Made by a program: the position numbers and the translations under genes | NCBI RefSeq assembly: GCF_018596315.1 | Contig: NZ_JAHEAG010000008.1 | Location: forward strand, 124,001-188,000 | Origin: Bradyrhizobium sp. SRL28 | GTDB taxonomy: Bacteria; Pseudomonadota; Alphaproteobacteria; Rhizobiales; Xanthobacteraceae | DNA length: 64,000 nucleotides | Direction: 5' to 3' | Notes under the pieces: generated by a model | Told to the model about the DNA's origin: nothing | The model's database searches: none | The model's input: the letters and a program-made list of their open reading frames with translations, nothing else | In this document: one piece after another, positions 34,949 through 42,017 of the stretch | How positions within the stretch are numbered: the first letter of the stretch is position 1 | Layout of the letters: every line of letters begins with the position of its first letter

Positions 34949-35629
34949 ATGGAATTGGTTGCGCATTTGCGCCTGTCGAAACAGGCCTTGATCGATCTGG
35001 TTTTCTTCTGCGGCGTTCCGATCGTGCTGGCGATGCTTTCGGCCGTTCTCGGACCGTATACGGCCATCATGGGAGGCGCCGGCGCGACCGTCTATGTCCT
35101 CTCGCTCGCCATTGTGCCCTGGTGGCTGACCGGCCTCGTCACCCAATTGGTGAGCAAAACAGCCGGACGAAGACTGCCGCTTTGGCTGATTGCGGCCATC
35201 GGTGCCATCGCCGCCGGCCCCTTCGTCTCGCTGTATGTGTATGGCGTCAATTCAATCGTGGCGGACATCTGGCCCGCTCTGAACGCGTTGTTGTCGGTTA
35301 CCTTCAGCACAGGACATATCAAATCCGCCGCCTTGTCCGAGGGGCGGGCAATCGTTCTCTGGATTGCCTTCGTTGTCATTTTCCATGAGACGCTGGGCTG
35401 GGTGAGGTTTGCGCCGCCAAGCAAGGAAGCGAGCCGCGAAGAACGCTTTCAGCTGAGCGGCGCTGAATGGACGGCGGAAGACGATACCCTGTTGCGATCG
35501 TTGATTGGCAGCGGCAAGCCGCCGAGAGCCATCGCGCTGGAGATGAAGCGAACGGTCGGGGGCATCCGCGCAAGGACCGCCAAGCTGGGCCTTCGGAACA
35601 ACCGTCTCGGCGATACGTCCGTTGATTGA
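34949..35629 (+). CDS. Membrane protein with C-terminal SANT/Myb-like domain
   Basis: A 226-residue protein with GGAGCGG about 12 bases before the ATG. Four to five hydrophobic segments fill residues 10-155 (IVLAMLSAVLGPYTAIM, VYVLSLAIVPWWLTGLV, LWLIAAIGAIAAGPFVSLYV, IVLWIAFVVIFHETLGWV). After a charged linker, residues about 171-215 carry a helix-turn-helix-like module: EWTAEDDTLLRSLIGSG, then AIALEMKRTVGGIRARTAKL. The spaced W, acidic EDD, and the IxxRxxxL ending match the SANT/Myb-like domains found as small soluble proteins in rhizobia. If real, this is a membrane-tethered nucleic-acid- or protein-binding module. The N-terminal part matches no family I recognise. Confidence 0.72.
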   Translation: MELVAHLRLSKQALIDLVFFCGVPIVLAMLSAVLGPYTAIMGGAGATVYVLSLAIVPWWLTGLVTQLVSKTAGRRLPLWLIAAIGAIAAGPFVSLYVYGVNSIVADIWPALNALLSVTFSTGHIKSAALSEGRAIVLWIAFVVIFHETLGWVRFAPPSKEASREERFQLSGAEWTAEDDTLLRSLIGSGKPPRAIALEMKRTVGGIRARTAKLGLRNNRLGDTSVD

Positions 35630-35881
35630 GGTGCCCTAGGTGTGCGCAGCCCGCGCCAGCGAGGGCGGGCGGCTTGTCGATGAGAAGAGAGATTTCGTGA
35701 GCCGCGGGCGCAATGAAGAAGGTGGGCAGCAGTCGCAAGCTTGGAGCGCCGTCTCAAACGTTAGGAACGCGAACGAAGGAAGTGGGTGGAAGCGATATCG
35801 CATCTTCTCCCCGAGGTGTGATACCTCAACCCAACAAGGGTCTCGGCGCCGCCGCTTGAGGCTCTACTCTCGTTCAGGCAA

Positions 35882-36133
35882 TCAGCTCAGGTACCTGGCG
35901 ATCTCGAATGTGAATTTCACTTGCAGAACAGGGCCGGCCTCGTTTCTGACTTCGACCGCCATTCGACGGTTTTTGCTGCCATCGAATTTTGGGGAGCGCA
36001 CTGCATCCCGGGCCATGTCTGCTAAGGCTTTCGCGGCCTCTTCCTCCACGGACGCGATGCTCGATAACTCAAGTCCTTCATCATCAAATGCTAGATCATC
36101 TCCGTCTCGAAAGTCGAAGTAGTAGCGTGGCAT
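35882..36133 (-). CDS. DUF6894-family small protein
   Basis: An 83-residue protein opening MPRYYFDFRDGDDLAFDDEG, the diagnostic DUF6894 beginning in rhizobia, then SVEEEAAKALADMARDAV and a strand pair RMAVEVRNEAG / LQVKFTFEIARYL. The function is unknown; the family is abundant in Bradyrhizobium and Methylobacterium, often as several scattered copies. It stands alone with 252 and 346 bases of non-coding sequence on its two sides. Confidence 0.85.
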   Translation of the reverse strand: MPRYYFDFRDGDDLAFDDEGLELSSIASVEEEAAKALADMARDAVRSPKFDGSKNRRMAVEVRNEAGPVLQVKFTFEIARYLS

Positions 36134-36479
36134 CGGCTCTCATCCAGCTAAGTCAGTCGTGAGAGCTACAGAAACCAGACTTCGTCCGTTCTCAATCAGA
36201 CATAGGTTTATTCGGCTGAACCAGATTGAGAACGCTGAGGCCTAACCGGGGCTGGCCTTCAATTGCGCCGGTGCCCGATCAGCCACTCGCGCTCTTTCGC
36301 GAGCAACCGGTAACCGGCCGACGCACTTCGGGCGCCCACTGAACCTGAGCTGGTGGACGGTGCCACGCCAGACCGCGCCCGTGAGTTTTCAAAAATGCGA
36401 TGGAATCGGAGCTTCAGAACAGGCCGGAGGAGGAAGGTTGCGTAAGTAATTGATCGCCTGTATTGATCCGCCCCGATGG
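36134..36479. other. Gene-free interval between DUF6894 gene and tRNA-Cys
   Basis: No ORF with coding character was found. It contains the long inverted repeat at 36187-36234 listed separately and must hold promoters for the DUF6894 gene and the tRNA. Confidence 0.5.
36187..36234. repeat. Long stem-loop (11-bp perfect arms with nested 4-bp stem)
   Basis: CGTTCTCAATC (36187-36197) and GATTGAGAACG (36224-36234) pair perfectly across 26 bases; inside them GGTT (36205-36208) pairs with AACC (36219-36222). It lies 53 bases upstream of the DUF6894 start. It has no T-run and so is not a typical terminator; a structured leader or a small RNA is possible. Confidence 0.5.
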
Positions 36480-36553
36480 GGCCACGTGGCGGAGTGGTTA
36501 CGCAACGGTCTGCAAAACCGTGTACACCAGTTCAATTCTGGTCGTGGCCTCCA
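36480..36553 (+). tRNA. tRNA-Cys (anticodon GCA)
   Basis: The acceptor arms GGCCACG and CGTGGCC pair over 7 bp; the anticodon stem ACGGT/ACCGT encloses the loop CTGCAAA with anticodon GCA; the T arm loop is TTCAATT. The 3' CCA is encoded. No att-like duplication of the tRNA end was found nearby. Confidence 0.95.
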
Positions 36554-36611
36554 TCCATATAATCAATGGCTTAGGCCGACTATATGAGAGGCCGCAGCAA
36601 GCCGGCCGCGG

Positions 36612-36791
36612 TCAGCAGGCGGCGTACCAACCTTCAGGAAACGGAACCAGCGGCCAAGAGGCCCCGTTGTCGTTGGCGGCACGCGGCGACGGATAAGAGC
36701 GCTGGGTCTGGACCACGAAATCATCCTCCGGAGCTGGCGCAACGGCCGTCTGGACGGCTTCCAGCAGCAAATCGTATTCAACTTCGCTCAT
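36612..36791 (-). CDS. Small conserved-looking hypothetical protein
   Basis: A 59-residue protein from ATG 36791 with GGAG six bases upstream, which decides the start over a longer frame. It begins MSEVEYDLLLEAVQTAV and ends AANDNGASWPLVPFPEGWYA. I recall that tryptophan- and proline-rich ending from small proteins in other Bradyrhizobium genomes, but no function is known to me. It lacks a signal peptide. Confidence 0.65.
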   Translation of the reverse strand: MSEVEYDLLLEAVQTAVAPAPEDDFVVQTQRSYPSPRAANDNGASWPLVPFPEGWYAAC

Positions 36792-37044
36792 CGTGCTCTC
36801 CGGGGTTCCGGAGGCGACGGTCGCAAAAGAATTTTGTTTCCAGATTGAGCGGATCACTCGAATTTTAGCGATTCGATGTCCGCGGCAAAGCTGGTTACTA
36901 AAGCGTTGAGTTTTCCGCGCAAACACTAGGGCCACGCACCTGCGGCTCAGTGTGAGAAAAATCACATTTTACATAAATTACTTCGCGTATTCGGCTGGAT
37001 GACGCCTGCCTTGTCAAGGCTGGCATGATCCAGGAGATGCGGTC

Positions 37045-37302
37045 ATGAAGGCAAGGTTTGCGCGAAGTGCGGCACTTCTCCGTCGTTCCCGCCGGGCTAC
37101 AACGCTCGGCTTCCTGCTCACCTTGATGGCGAGCGGCTCGGCCGGTGCCCAGCAAGGCACGCCCGAACAGCGCCGGGCCTGCACGCCCGACGTCTACCGC
37201 CTCTGCGCCGGCGAGATCCCGAACGCCCGGGCGATTACCGCATGCCTGCGCCGGCAGAAGGCGAGCCTGAGCCCGGCTTGTGCTGCGGTGTTCGAGCAGT
37301 AA
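37045..37302 (+). CDS. Small secreted cysteine-containing protein
   Basis: An 85-residue protein with AGGAG about 10 bases before the ATG. A signal peptide with core LGFLLTLMASGSAGA is predicted to be cut near AQQ. The mature part is about 48 residues: CTPDVYRLCAGEIPNA followed by ACLRRQKASLSPACAAVF, with four cysteines spaced as two C-pairs resembling one cysteine-rich repeat unit. Similar short periplasmic proteins are common in Bradyrhizobium. Function unknown. Confidence 0.78.
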   Translation: MKARFARSAALLRRSRRATTLGFLLTLMASGSAGAQQGTPEQRRACTPDVYRLCAGEIPNARAITACLRRQKASLSPACAAVFEQ

Positions 37303-37317
37303 GTCGCGACCGCTTCC

Positions 37318-37971
37318 TTACATCTCCAGCGCAGCCAGATTCTTCGGCAGCATCCGCTTGAACAAAGTGAGGATGCGGGCAGCTTCCTTCGCGTCCTGGG
37401 TGATCGCATGGCGGACGGTCGCGGCGATCAGCGTCATGATCAGTTGGGAGAACGAGGCGAGGGCGGTTGCGGGCGCGTCGGGTGCGATACGCCGTACCGC
37501 GTCGCCGAGCAGCCCGGCGAGATAGACGCCGTCCTCCTCGTCGAGTTTTTGCAGCGCACGGTCGGCCTGCGTCGCTTGCCAGATGTCGCGCATGACCGGC
37601 ACCTCCATGAACATCCGGTAGTAGCTGTCGGTAATGCGACACAGCGCCGGATGCAGATCCCGGGCCGTCTTGACCACGGCGAGGTCGCGCCGGACGCAGT
37701 CGCGCCCACTCGCGTTGTAGCGTTCGGCGAGCGTGCCGATGATCGCGGTCTTGTCCGGAAAATATTGGTAGAGCGAACCGAACGGCACGCCGCTGCGTTC
37801 GACGACGTCGCTCATGCGGAAGGCTTCGCTGCCTTTTTCAGCCATCAGTTCTGCCGCGCTGCCGAGAATTTTCTCGAACCGCTCGCGGCTGCGCTGCTGG
37901 GTCGGGACGAGGCGCGCCAGTCCCGAAGTGGCTGCTTCGGTTGTCTTCTGTCCGGCTTTTGCCCTCGGCAT
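37318..37971 (-). CDS. TetR/AcrR-family transcriptional regulator
   Basis: A 217-residue regulator from ATG 37971, with AGAGGA directly upstream; a GTG 12 bases earlier is an alternative. The N-terminal helix-turn-helix reads ILGSAAELMAEKGSEAFRMS, then GVPFGSLYQYFPDKTAIIG, typical of TetR. The ligand-binding domain follows without a recognisable specificity. It is divergent from the NAD(P)-binding/DUF1772 pair, with inverted repeats in the 101-bp gap that probably serve as its operators, so it likely represses those genes and itself. Confidence 0.92.
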   Translation of the reverse strand: MPRAKAGQKTTEAATSGLARLVPTQQRSRERFEKILGSAAELMAEKGSEAFRMSDVVERSGVPFGSLYQYFPDKTAIIGTLAERYNASGRDCVRRDLAVVKTARDLHPALCRITDSYYRMFMEVPVMRDIWQATQADRALQKLDEEDGVYLAGLLGDAVRRIAPDAPATALASFSQLIMTLIAATVRHAITQDAKEAARILTLFKRMLPKNLAALEM

Positions 37972-38005
37972 CGGTCCTCTCACATAAAAGCGACTTGACG
38001 TTACT

Positions 38006-38052
38006 AATACGAGAGTTTATCGGGTTTGGCAAATACGAGATATCCTCGTATT
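38006..38052. promoter_or_regulatory. Candidate TetR operators (AATACGAG sites)
   Basis: AATACGAG-N5-CTCGTATT at 38032-38052 is a perfect 8-bp inverted repeat, and a third AATACGAG half-site lies at 38006-38013. TTGACG at 37995-38000 is a possible -35 just upstream. The sites fill the gap between the divergent regulator and its presumed target operon. Confidence 0.65.
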
Positions 38053-38072
38053 ATATCCGAAGAGGATGATCC

Positions 38073-38798
38073 ATGTCAGAACTTCCGATCCTGATTATCG
38101 GCGGCGCGGGCAAGACCGGCGCGCGCGTCAATGCGCTGCTAAGGGCGAGCGGCGTCCCGACACGGCCGGTGTCGCGTTCGACGTCAGTGCCGTTCGACTG
38201 GACCCGGTCCGAGACGTGGCCGGCCGCGTTTGCCGGCGTCTCGATGGCCTACGTCACCTACCAGCCGGATCTTGCGGTCGAAGGCGCCAGTGACGCGATC
38301 GCCGAGGTGAGCCGGCTGGCGCGCGAGAACGGGCTTAAGCGCGTCGTATTGCTGTCGGGCCGCGGCGAGCCGGGTGCGCAACGGGCGGAGGCGGCGTTGC
38401 AGCAATCCGGCGTTCCCTGGACCATCGTGCGCGCAAGCTGGTTCGACCAGAATTTCTCCGAAGGCTATCTGCTCGACGGCGTGCTGGCCGGTGAGATCGC
38501 CTTGCCGGCCGGAGCCGTACCCGAACCGTTCATCGATGCCGATGACATCGCCGAGGTCGTCGTCGCCGCGGGGCGGCCGGTGCACTACCGGCAAATCGGT
38601 TCGGAAGAATTTGCCGACGGCATGCGGCCCCATGTGCCCGAGGAATACATCGCGCTTCTGCTCGAGTTGTTCACCGTCGTGCTCGACGGGCGCAATTCGG
38701 ATGTCGCGCACGGCGTCGAACAGGCGCTTGGCCGCCCCGCGCGGGACTTTGCCGATTACGCCCGCCGAATCGCTGCGACCGGTGTCTGGAGGGCATGA
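38073..38798 (+). CDS. NAD(P)-binding NmrA-like protein
   Basis: A 241-residue atypical short-chain dehydrogenase-like protein. The N-terminal ILIIGGAGKTGARVNALL is an NmrA-type GGxGxxG-like dinucleotide motif; VVLLSGRGEPGAQRAEAAL and WTIVRASWFDQNFSEGYLL follow the NAD(P)-binding ergothioneine/AgaE-like pattern (RxxWFxQNF). Such proteins reduce quinones or small carbonyls or act as redox sensors. AGAGGA precedes the ATG. It overlaps the next gene by 4 bp and lies under the TetR-type sites. Confidence 0.85.
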   Translation: MSELPILIIGGAGKTGARVNALLRASGVPTRPVSRSTSVPFDWTRSETWPAAFAGVSMAYVTYQPDLAVEGASDAIAEVSRLARENGLKRVVLLSGRGEPGAQRAEAALQQSGVPWTIVRASWFDQNFSEGYLLDGVLAGEIALPAGAVPEPFIDADDIAEVVVAAGRPVHYRQIGSEEFADGMRPHVPEEYIALLLELFTVVLDGRNSDVAHGVEQALGRPARDFADYARRIAATGVWRA

Positions 38799-39286
38799 TC
38801 ATGCTGCAGATGTTGATTGTCGGCCTGCTGTGGTTTTCCGCGATCGGCTGCGGCCTGCTCGCCGGCCTCTACTTCGCGTTTTCGGCCTTCATCATGACGG
38901 CGCTTGGCCGCATCGGGCAGGCCGCAGGCATCGCGGCGATGAATGCGATCAACGTCGCGATCGTGCAGTCGCTGTTCCTGCCGATCTTCCTGGCAACGAC
39001 GGCTGCGAGCGCAGCACTGGCGGTGACGGCGCTGTTGCGCTGGGGCGAGCCCGGTGCGATGGCCATGGCGGCCGGCGGCGTGCTCTATGTGCTCGGCATG
39101 TTCGTCGTCACCATGATCTTCAACGTGCCCCTGAACAACGCGCTTGCCGCGGCCGATCCGGCAAGCGCCGAGGCCACGTCGCTGTGGTCGCGCTATCTGA
39201 CGGACTGGACGTTGTGGAACCACGTGCGGACGGTCTCATCCACGGTGGCGTGCGCGCTGTTCATTACGGCGATTGCCGCGAGGTAG
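38795..39286 (+). CDS. DUF1772-family membrane protein
   Basis: A 163-residue protein with four hydrophobic segments (LLWFSAIGCGLLAGLYFAF, LFLPIFLATTAASAALAV, AGGVLYVLGMFVVTMIF and a C-terminal one). FAFSAFIMTALGR near residue 30, NVPLNNALA and WTLWNHVRTVSS are typical of the DUF1772 (anthrone oxygenase-like) family. The start overlaps the upstream stop (ATGA), so both proteins are probably made together. The NmrA/DUF1772 pair behind a TetR regulator recurs in proteobacteria; the substrate is unknown. Confidence 0.85.
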   Translation: MIMLQMLIVGLLWFSAIGCGLLAGLYFAFSAFIMTALGRIGQAAGIAAMNAINVAIVQSLFLPIFLATTAASAALAVTALLRWGEPGAMAMAAGGVLYVLGMFVVTMIFNVPLNNALAAADPASAEATSLWSRYLTDWTLWNHVRTVSSTVACALFITAIAAR

Positions 39287-39314
39287 GAATGCCGCACACC
39301 TGTCGATAAACGCA

Positions 39315-39341
39315 AAAGCCGCCCGGATCAGGGGCGGCTTT
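39315..39341. terminator. Bidirectional intrinsic terminator
   Basis: AAAGCCGCCC and GGGCGGCTTT pair around a 7-base loop, with A-rich sequence on one side and TTTC on the other. It lies between the convergent DUF1772 and PEP-CTERM genes and can stop transcription from both. Confidence 0.85.
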
Positions 39342-39363
39342 CGATTGTTTCCGGTGCGCGAGA

Positions 39364-40092
39364 TCAGGCAGCCGTGAGAGCGTTCCCGCTACGCCTGCGG
39401 CGATAGGCCATGAAGCCGACGCCGCCGAAACCGAGGATCATCATCGCCCAGGTTGAAGCTTCCGGGACAGGGGGTGCTACGGGATCGAACTTAAAGTCTG
39501 CCCGTATCTCAAGCGTCGAGGTGTGGCCTTCCTCGTTCTTCCACTTGTTTCCGTTGTACCATCCATCGCCAGCTAAAACGAAGTGAATATCAGAAACCGT
39601 GACACCGTTCAGAGTGAACGGACCGAGTTTGTCGAGCGTCGTTTGGCTGATGTTGAAGACGTTGTCGGGGGTCGGGTTCGTCGGCTGCGTGATCTGCAAT
39701 TTGAACAATTGAGAATCAGCATCAACGTTCGGGTTCGTGAACTTCAGGCTGAACGTGTATTTGACGTTGAAGTCCTGGTCCGTGTTGTAGGTGGCGCGGT
39801 TCACCCAGGTGATACTTCCGATGAGGTAGTCGTCCTGGTTGGTCGTGATGTCCGGGCTGGTGACATCGGTGATGGTCATCGTGCTCGACTGATTTCCCGG
39901 CCACGTCGCGCCTGACATTTTCAGCACGTTTTTGTCATTGCTGATGGAGCAGCCGGGGCTCCCGCCGCTGCAATTCGACACGTTCGAGAAATAGGCGTCG
40001 CTCTTGAAATTCAAGACCGTCGCGGCGCTGGCCTGCGAATGGGCTAGACTGGCGAGCATGGTCACGGCCAGAATATTAAATGCTTTGCTCAT
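39364..40092 (-). CDS. PEP-CTERM (PEPxxWA subtype) exported protein
   Basis: A 242-residue protein with a signal peptide (ILAVTMLASLAHSQASAA) and a C-terminal sorting tail VPEASTWAMMILGFGG, then VGFMAYRRRR: the PEPxxWAMM variant, a membrane segment and a basic cluster, i.e. an exosortase target. The body is rich in Thr, Asn and Ser with predicted beta strands (TMTITDVTSPDI, FNVKYTFSLKFTNP) and has CSGGSPGCS, possibly a disulphide loop. Function unknown; such proteins are usually exported to the surface or matrix. No exosortase gene is in this window. The A/T-rich codon use and upstream region differ slightly from neighbours, compatible with transfer. Confidence 0.88.
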   Translation of the reverse strand: MSKAFNILAVTMLASLAHSQASAATVLNFKSDAYFSNVSNCSGGSPGCSISNDKNVLKMSGATWPGNQSSTMTITDVTSPDITTNQDDYLIGSITWVNRATYNTDQDFNVKYTFSLKFTNPNVDADSQLFKLQITQPTNPTPDNVFNISQTTLDKLGPFTLNGVTVSDIHFVLAGDGWYNGNKWKNEEGHTSTLEIRADFKFDPVAPPVPEASTWAMMILGFGGVGFMAYRRRRSGNALTAA

Positions 40093-40449
40093 AACGACCC
40101 CGTTTTTAATATTTAAATTAAAGGGACTTTTTCAGAATTTATACAGGGGGTCAAGAGGTATTCCGTTAATACTCAGCATTGAAATCCAGCGTCCGGCGCA
40201 AGGCCTGATTGTGCGGTTAACGCATGCCCGAAGGAGCTTTTGCAGTGGAACGTCGAGAGGCCGGCTGGCAGGAAGGGCATGGCCCGGTCAGCGCTGGCTT
40301 CCCGCGGCAGCGCGCGCATTATTAAATGCTCCCGCTTGCGGAAAGATTTTACCGAGATAAATCGAACCAATCGCAGCAACTGCTGCGGATTGGATCTCGT
40401 GCGTAGCGCGCTGGAAGAGGTCGGAAATCGGCGAGATTGCCAGCCGTGT
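40093..40449. other. Gene-free interval upstream of the PEP-CTERM gene
   Basis: About 357 bases. The part next to the gene is strikingly A/T-rich for this genome (TTTTTAATATTTAAATT region near 40105), probably its promoter. No convincing ORF or repeat was found in the rest. Confidence 0.45.
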
Positions 40450-40524
40450 TGGCTCCCCGGGCTGGATTCGAACCAGCGACCATTCGATTAACAGTCGAAT
40501 GCTCTACCGCTGAGCTACCGAGGA
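40450..40524 (-). tRNA. tRNA-Asn (anticodon GTT)
   Basis: Read on the minus strand, the acceptor TCCTCGG pairs with CCGGGGA; the anticodon loop CTGTTAA holds GTT, the stem being TTCGA/TCGAA; the T arm is GCTGGTTCGAATCCAGC. The discriminator is G and the CCA is encoded (40450-40452). Confidence 0.95.
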
Positions 40525-40795
40525 ACAGGCGAAACAAAGGTTCGCGAGCGGGGAGCGTATAACAAAGCCTTTCGGGCTTGCAAAGGACCAAATCACCGGC
40601 TGCGCGCTTAGGTGAAGCGGGACCGGAAAGCCCCTGCGCTGCAACGATTTGTGGTCGTTTTCGCCCCCGGGGCAAGCGGTGGCTGGAACCCAAGCCTGTG
40701 CAATTCGTCATACATGGGTGTGATCGACCGGGCCGCCAATTCGGCTTAATCGCCCAAAAGGCTCGGTCGTGCCGGGTTTCACGGGAGCTGATTCG

Positions 40796-40975
40796 ATGCC
40801 AGCCATTGCGACCGACCTGATCCGCGCGGTACCTTCGATCGTCCCAAGCGACATTCCCGCCATGGGTGACGACGAATGCCTGCTGCGGCTCGGGCAAGCC
40901 ATTGAAGCCCATGATACCGAACATCTGGATGAGGTGGCGCGGCTGATCGCCCGGCTCGCCGTGACGATCGAGTAG
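40796..40975 (+). CDS. Possible small protein, unrecognised
   Basis: A 59-codon frame from ATG 40796 with GGGAG nine bases upstream. The peptide is acidic and mainly helical: RAVPSIVPSDIPAMGDDECL, then LDEVARLIARLAVTIE. It has no signal or membrane segment. It lies between tRNA-Asn and the PIMT-like gene. The good ribosome site and amphipathic helices support it; its short length leaves doubt. Confidence 0.45.
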   Translation: MPAIATDLIRAVPSIVPSDIPAMGDDECLLRLGQAIEAHDTEHLDEVARLIARLAVTIE

Positions 40976-41122
40976 GCGGCTTTCGAGCACCTCCGGTGGC
41001 GGCTCGGCAACAGGCGCCGGCATGTTGCGTTTTGCCGAAGCTTGTACCAAAGATGACCCCGGTTTCAGCTCTCGGTTCCAGTTCTCTTGCGGCCTCGCCG
41101 CATGCTCTCAGGGTCTTAGCCT

Positions 41123-41788
41123 ATGTCCGGTTTTGCGACCGCGCGCCAGAAAATGGTCGATGGTCAGGTGCGTCCGAGCGACGTGACCGATATCCGAATC
41201 CTCGATGCCATGTTGGCGGTGCCGCGCGAGGCCTTCGTTCCCGAAAACAAGCAGGCTCTGGCCTATCTGGACCTCGATCTCGATGTCAGCGAAGGCGGCG
41301 CGGCCCCGCGGTTCCTGATCAAGCCGGTCGTGCTGGCGAAGATGCTGCAGGCGGCTGAGATCAAGGAGGCCGACCGCGTCCTGGTGGTCGGCTGTGCCAC
41401 CGGATACGCCGCCGCCGTGATCGCCCGATTCGCCTCCCAGGTGGCCGCAACCGAGAGCGATTCGGCGCTGGCGGCGAAGGCGCAGGCGATTCTGGCCAGC
41501 AATGGCTGTGGAAACGTAACCGTCCGTCCCGCGGCGCCGGCCGATGGAGACCCGGCAAGCGCGCCCTATGATGTCATCGTGCTGAACGGCGCAACCGAGA
41601 TCGTGCCGGAACAGCTCTACGCGCAATTGCGCAGTGGCGGCCGATTGGTGGGCGTTTTTGCGACGTCGCGGCCGGCACGGGCTACCATCGTGACCTCTTC
41701 GCATGGCGATTTCGGTCACCGGACGCTGTTCGATGCCGCTGCCCCGGTGCTGCCCGGCATGGAACGTGTTCCAGCCTTCGTTTTCTAG
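41123..41788 (+). CDS. Protein-L-isoaspartate O-methyltransferase-family protein (divergent)
   Basis: A 221-residue SAM-fold protein. The N-terminal MSGFATARQKMVDGQVRPSD and ILDAMLAVPREAFVPE are typical of the PIMT family as found upstream of tolC in Rhizobiales. Motif I is VLVVGCATGYAAAVIARF, with Cys-Ala-Thr where PIMTs usually have GTGSGY, so real isoaspartyl repair activity is uncertain. It lies 229 bases before the TolC gene and is followed by popZ and valS, a conserved gene order. Confidence 0.85.
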   Translation: MSGFATARQKMVDGQVRPSDVTDIRILDAMLAVPREAFVPENKQALAYLDLDLDVSEGGAAPRFLIKPVVLAKMLQAAEIKEADRVLVVGCATGYAAAVIARFASQVAATESDSALAAKAQAILASNGCGNVTVRPAAPADGDPASAPYDVIVLNGATEIVPEQLYAQLRSGGRLVGVFATSRPARATIVTSSHGDFGHRTLFDAAAPVLPGMERVPAFVF

Positions 41789-42017
41789 CGTTTCGCCCCT
41801 TCCACGCCCAATATTCGCCCTCCGGGGCCGGCTAAATCCTCTTCGAAATCAGAAGTGTGGCCAGATTGCCCCACGTGCAGAGTTTCGACGGCGTTTGCTT
41901 ACGGGGTGGTTTCGTCCAGCTTACGTGCAGAATAAGGTGAGCCGGGACTCACTTCGGGTGAAGCGACGTTCGGTTAATGATCATGTGCGATCGTGGTCAT
42001 TGGCTGGGCGACCAAAA

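Noticed and set aside
35640..36122. 160-codon plus-strand ORF over the DUF6894 gene
   Set aside because: The opposite strand encodes a clear DUF6894 protein; this frame is Ser/Arg-rich without motifs.
36480..36553. tRNA-Cys as the attachment site of an integrated element
   Set aside because: No integrase gene and no duplicated tRNA 3' end were found within the following several kilobases.
36463..36696. 77-codon plus-strand ORF across tRNA-Cys
   Set aside because: It is the tRNA gene read as protein; no coding evidence on either side.
40349..41050. 233-codon minus-strand ORF across tRNA-Asn
   Set aside because: Part of its translation (SSAVEHSTVNRMVAGSNPA) is the tRNA-Asn sequence read as protein, a well-known artefact.
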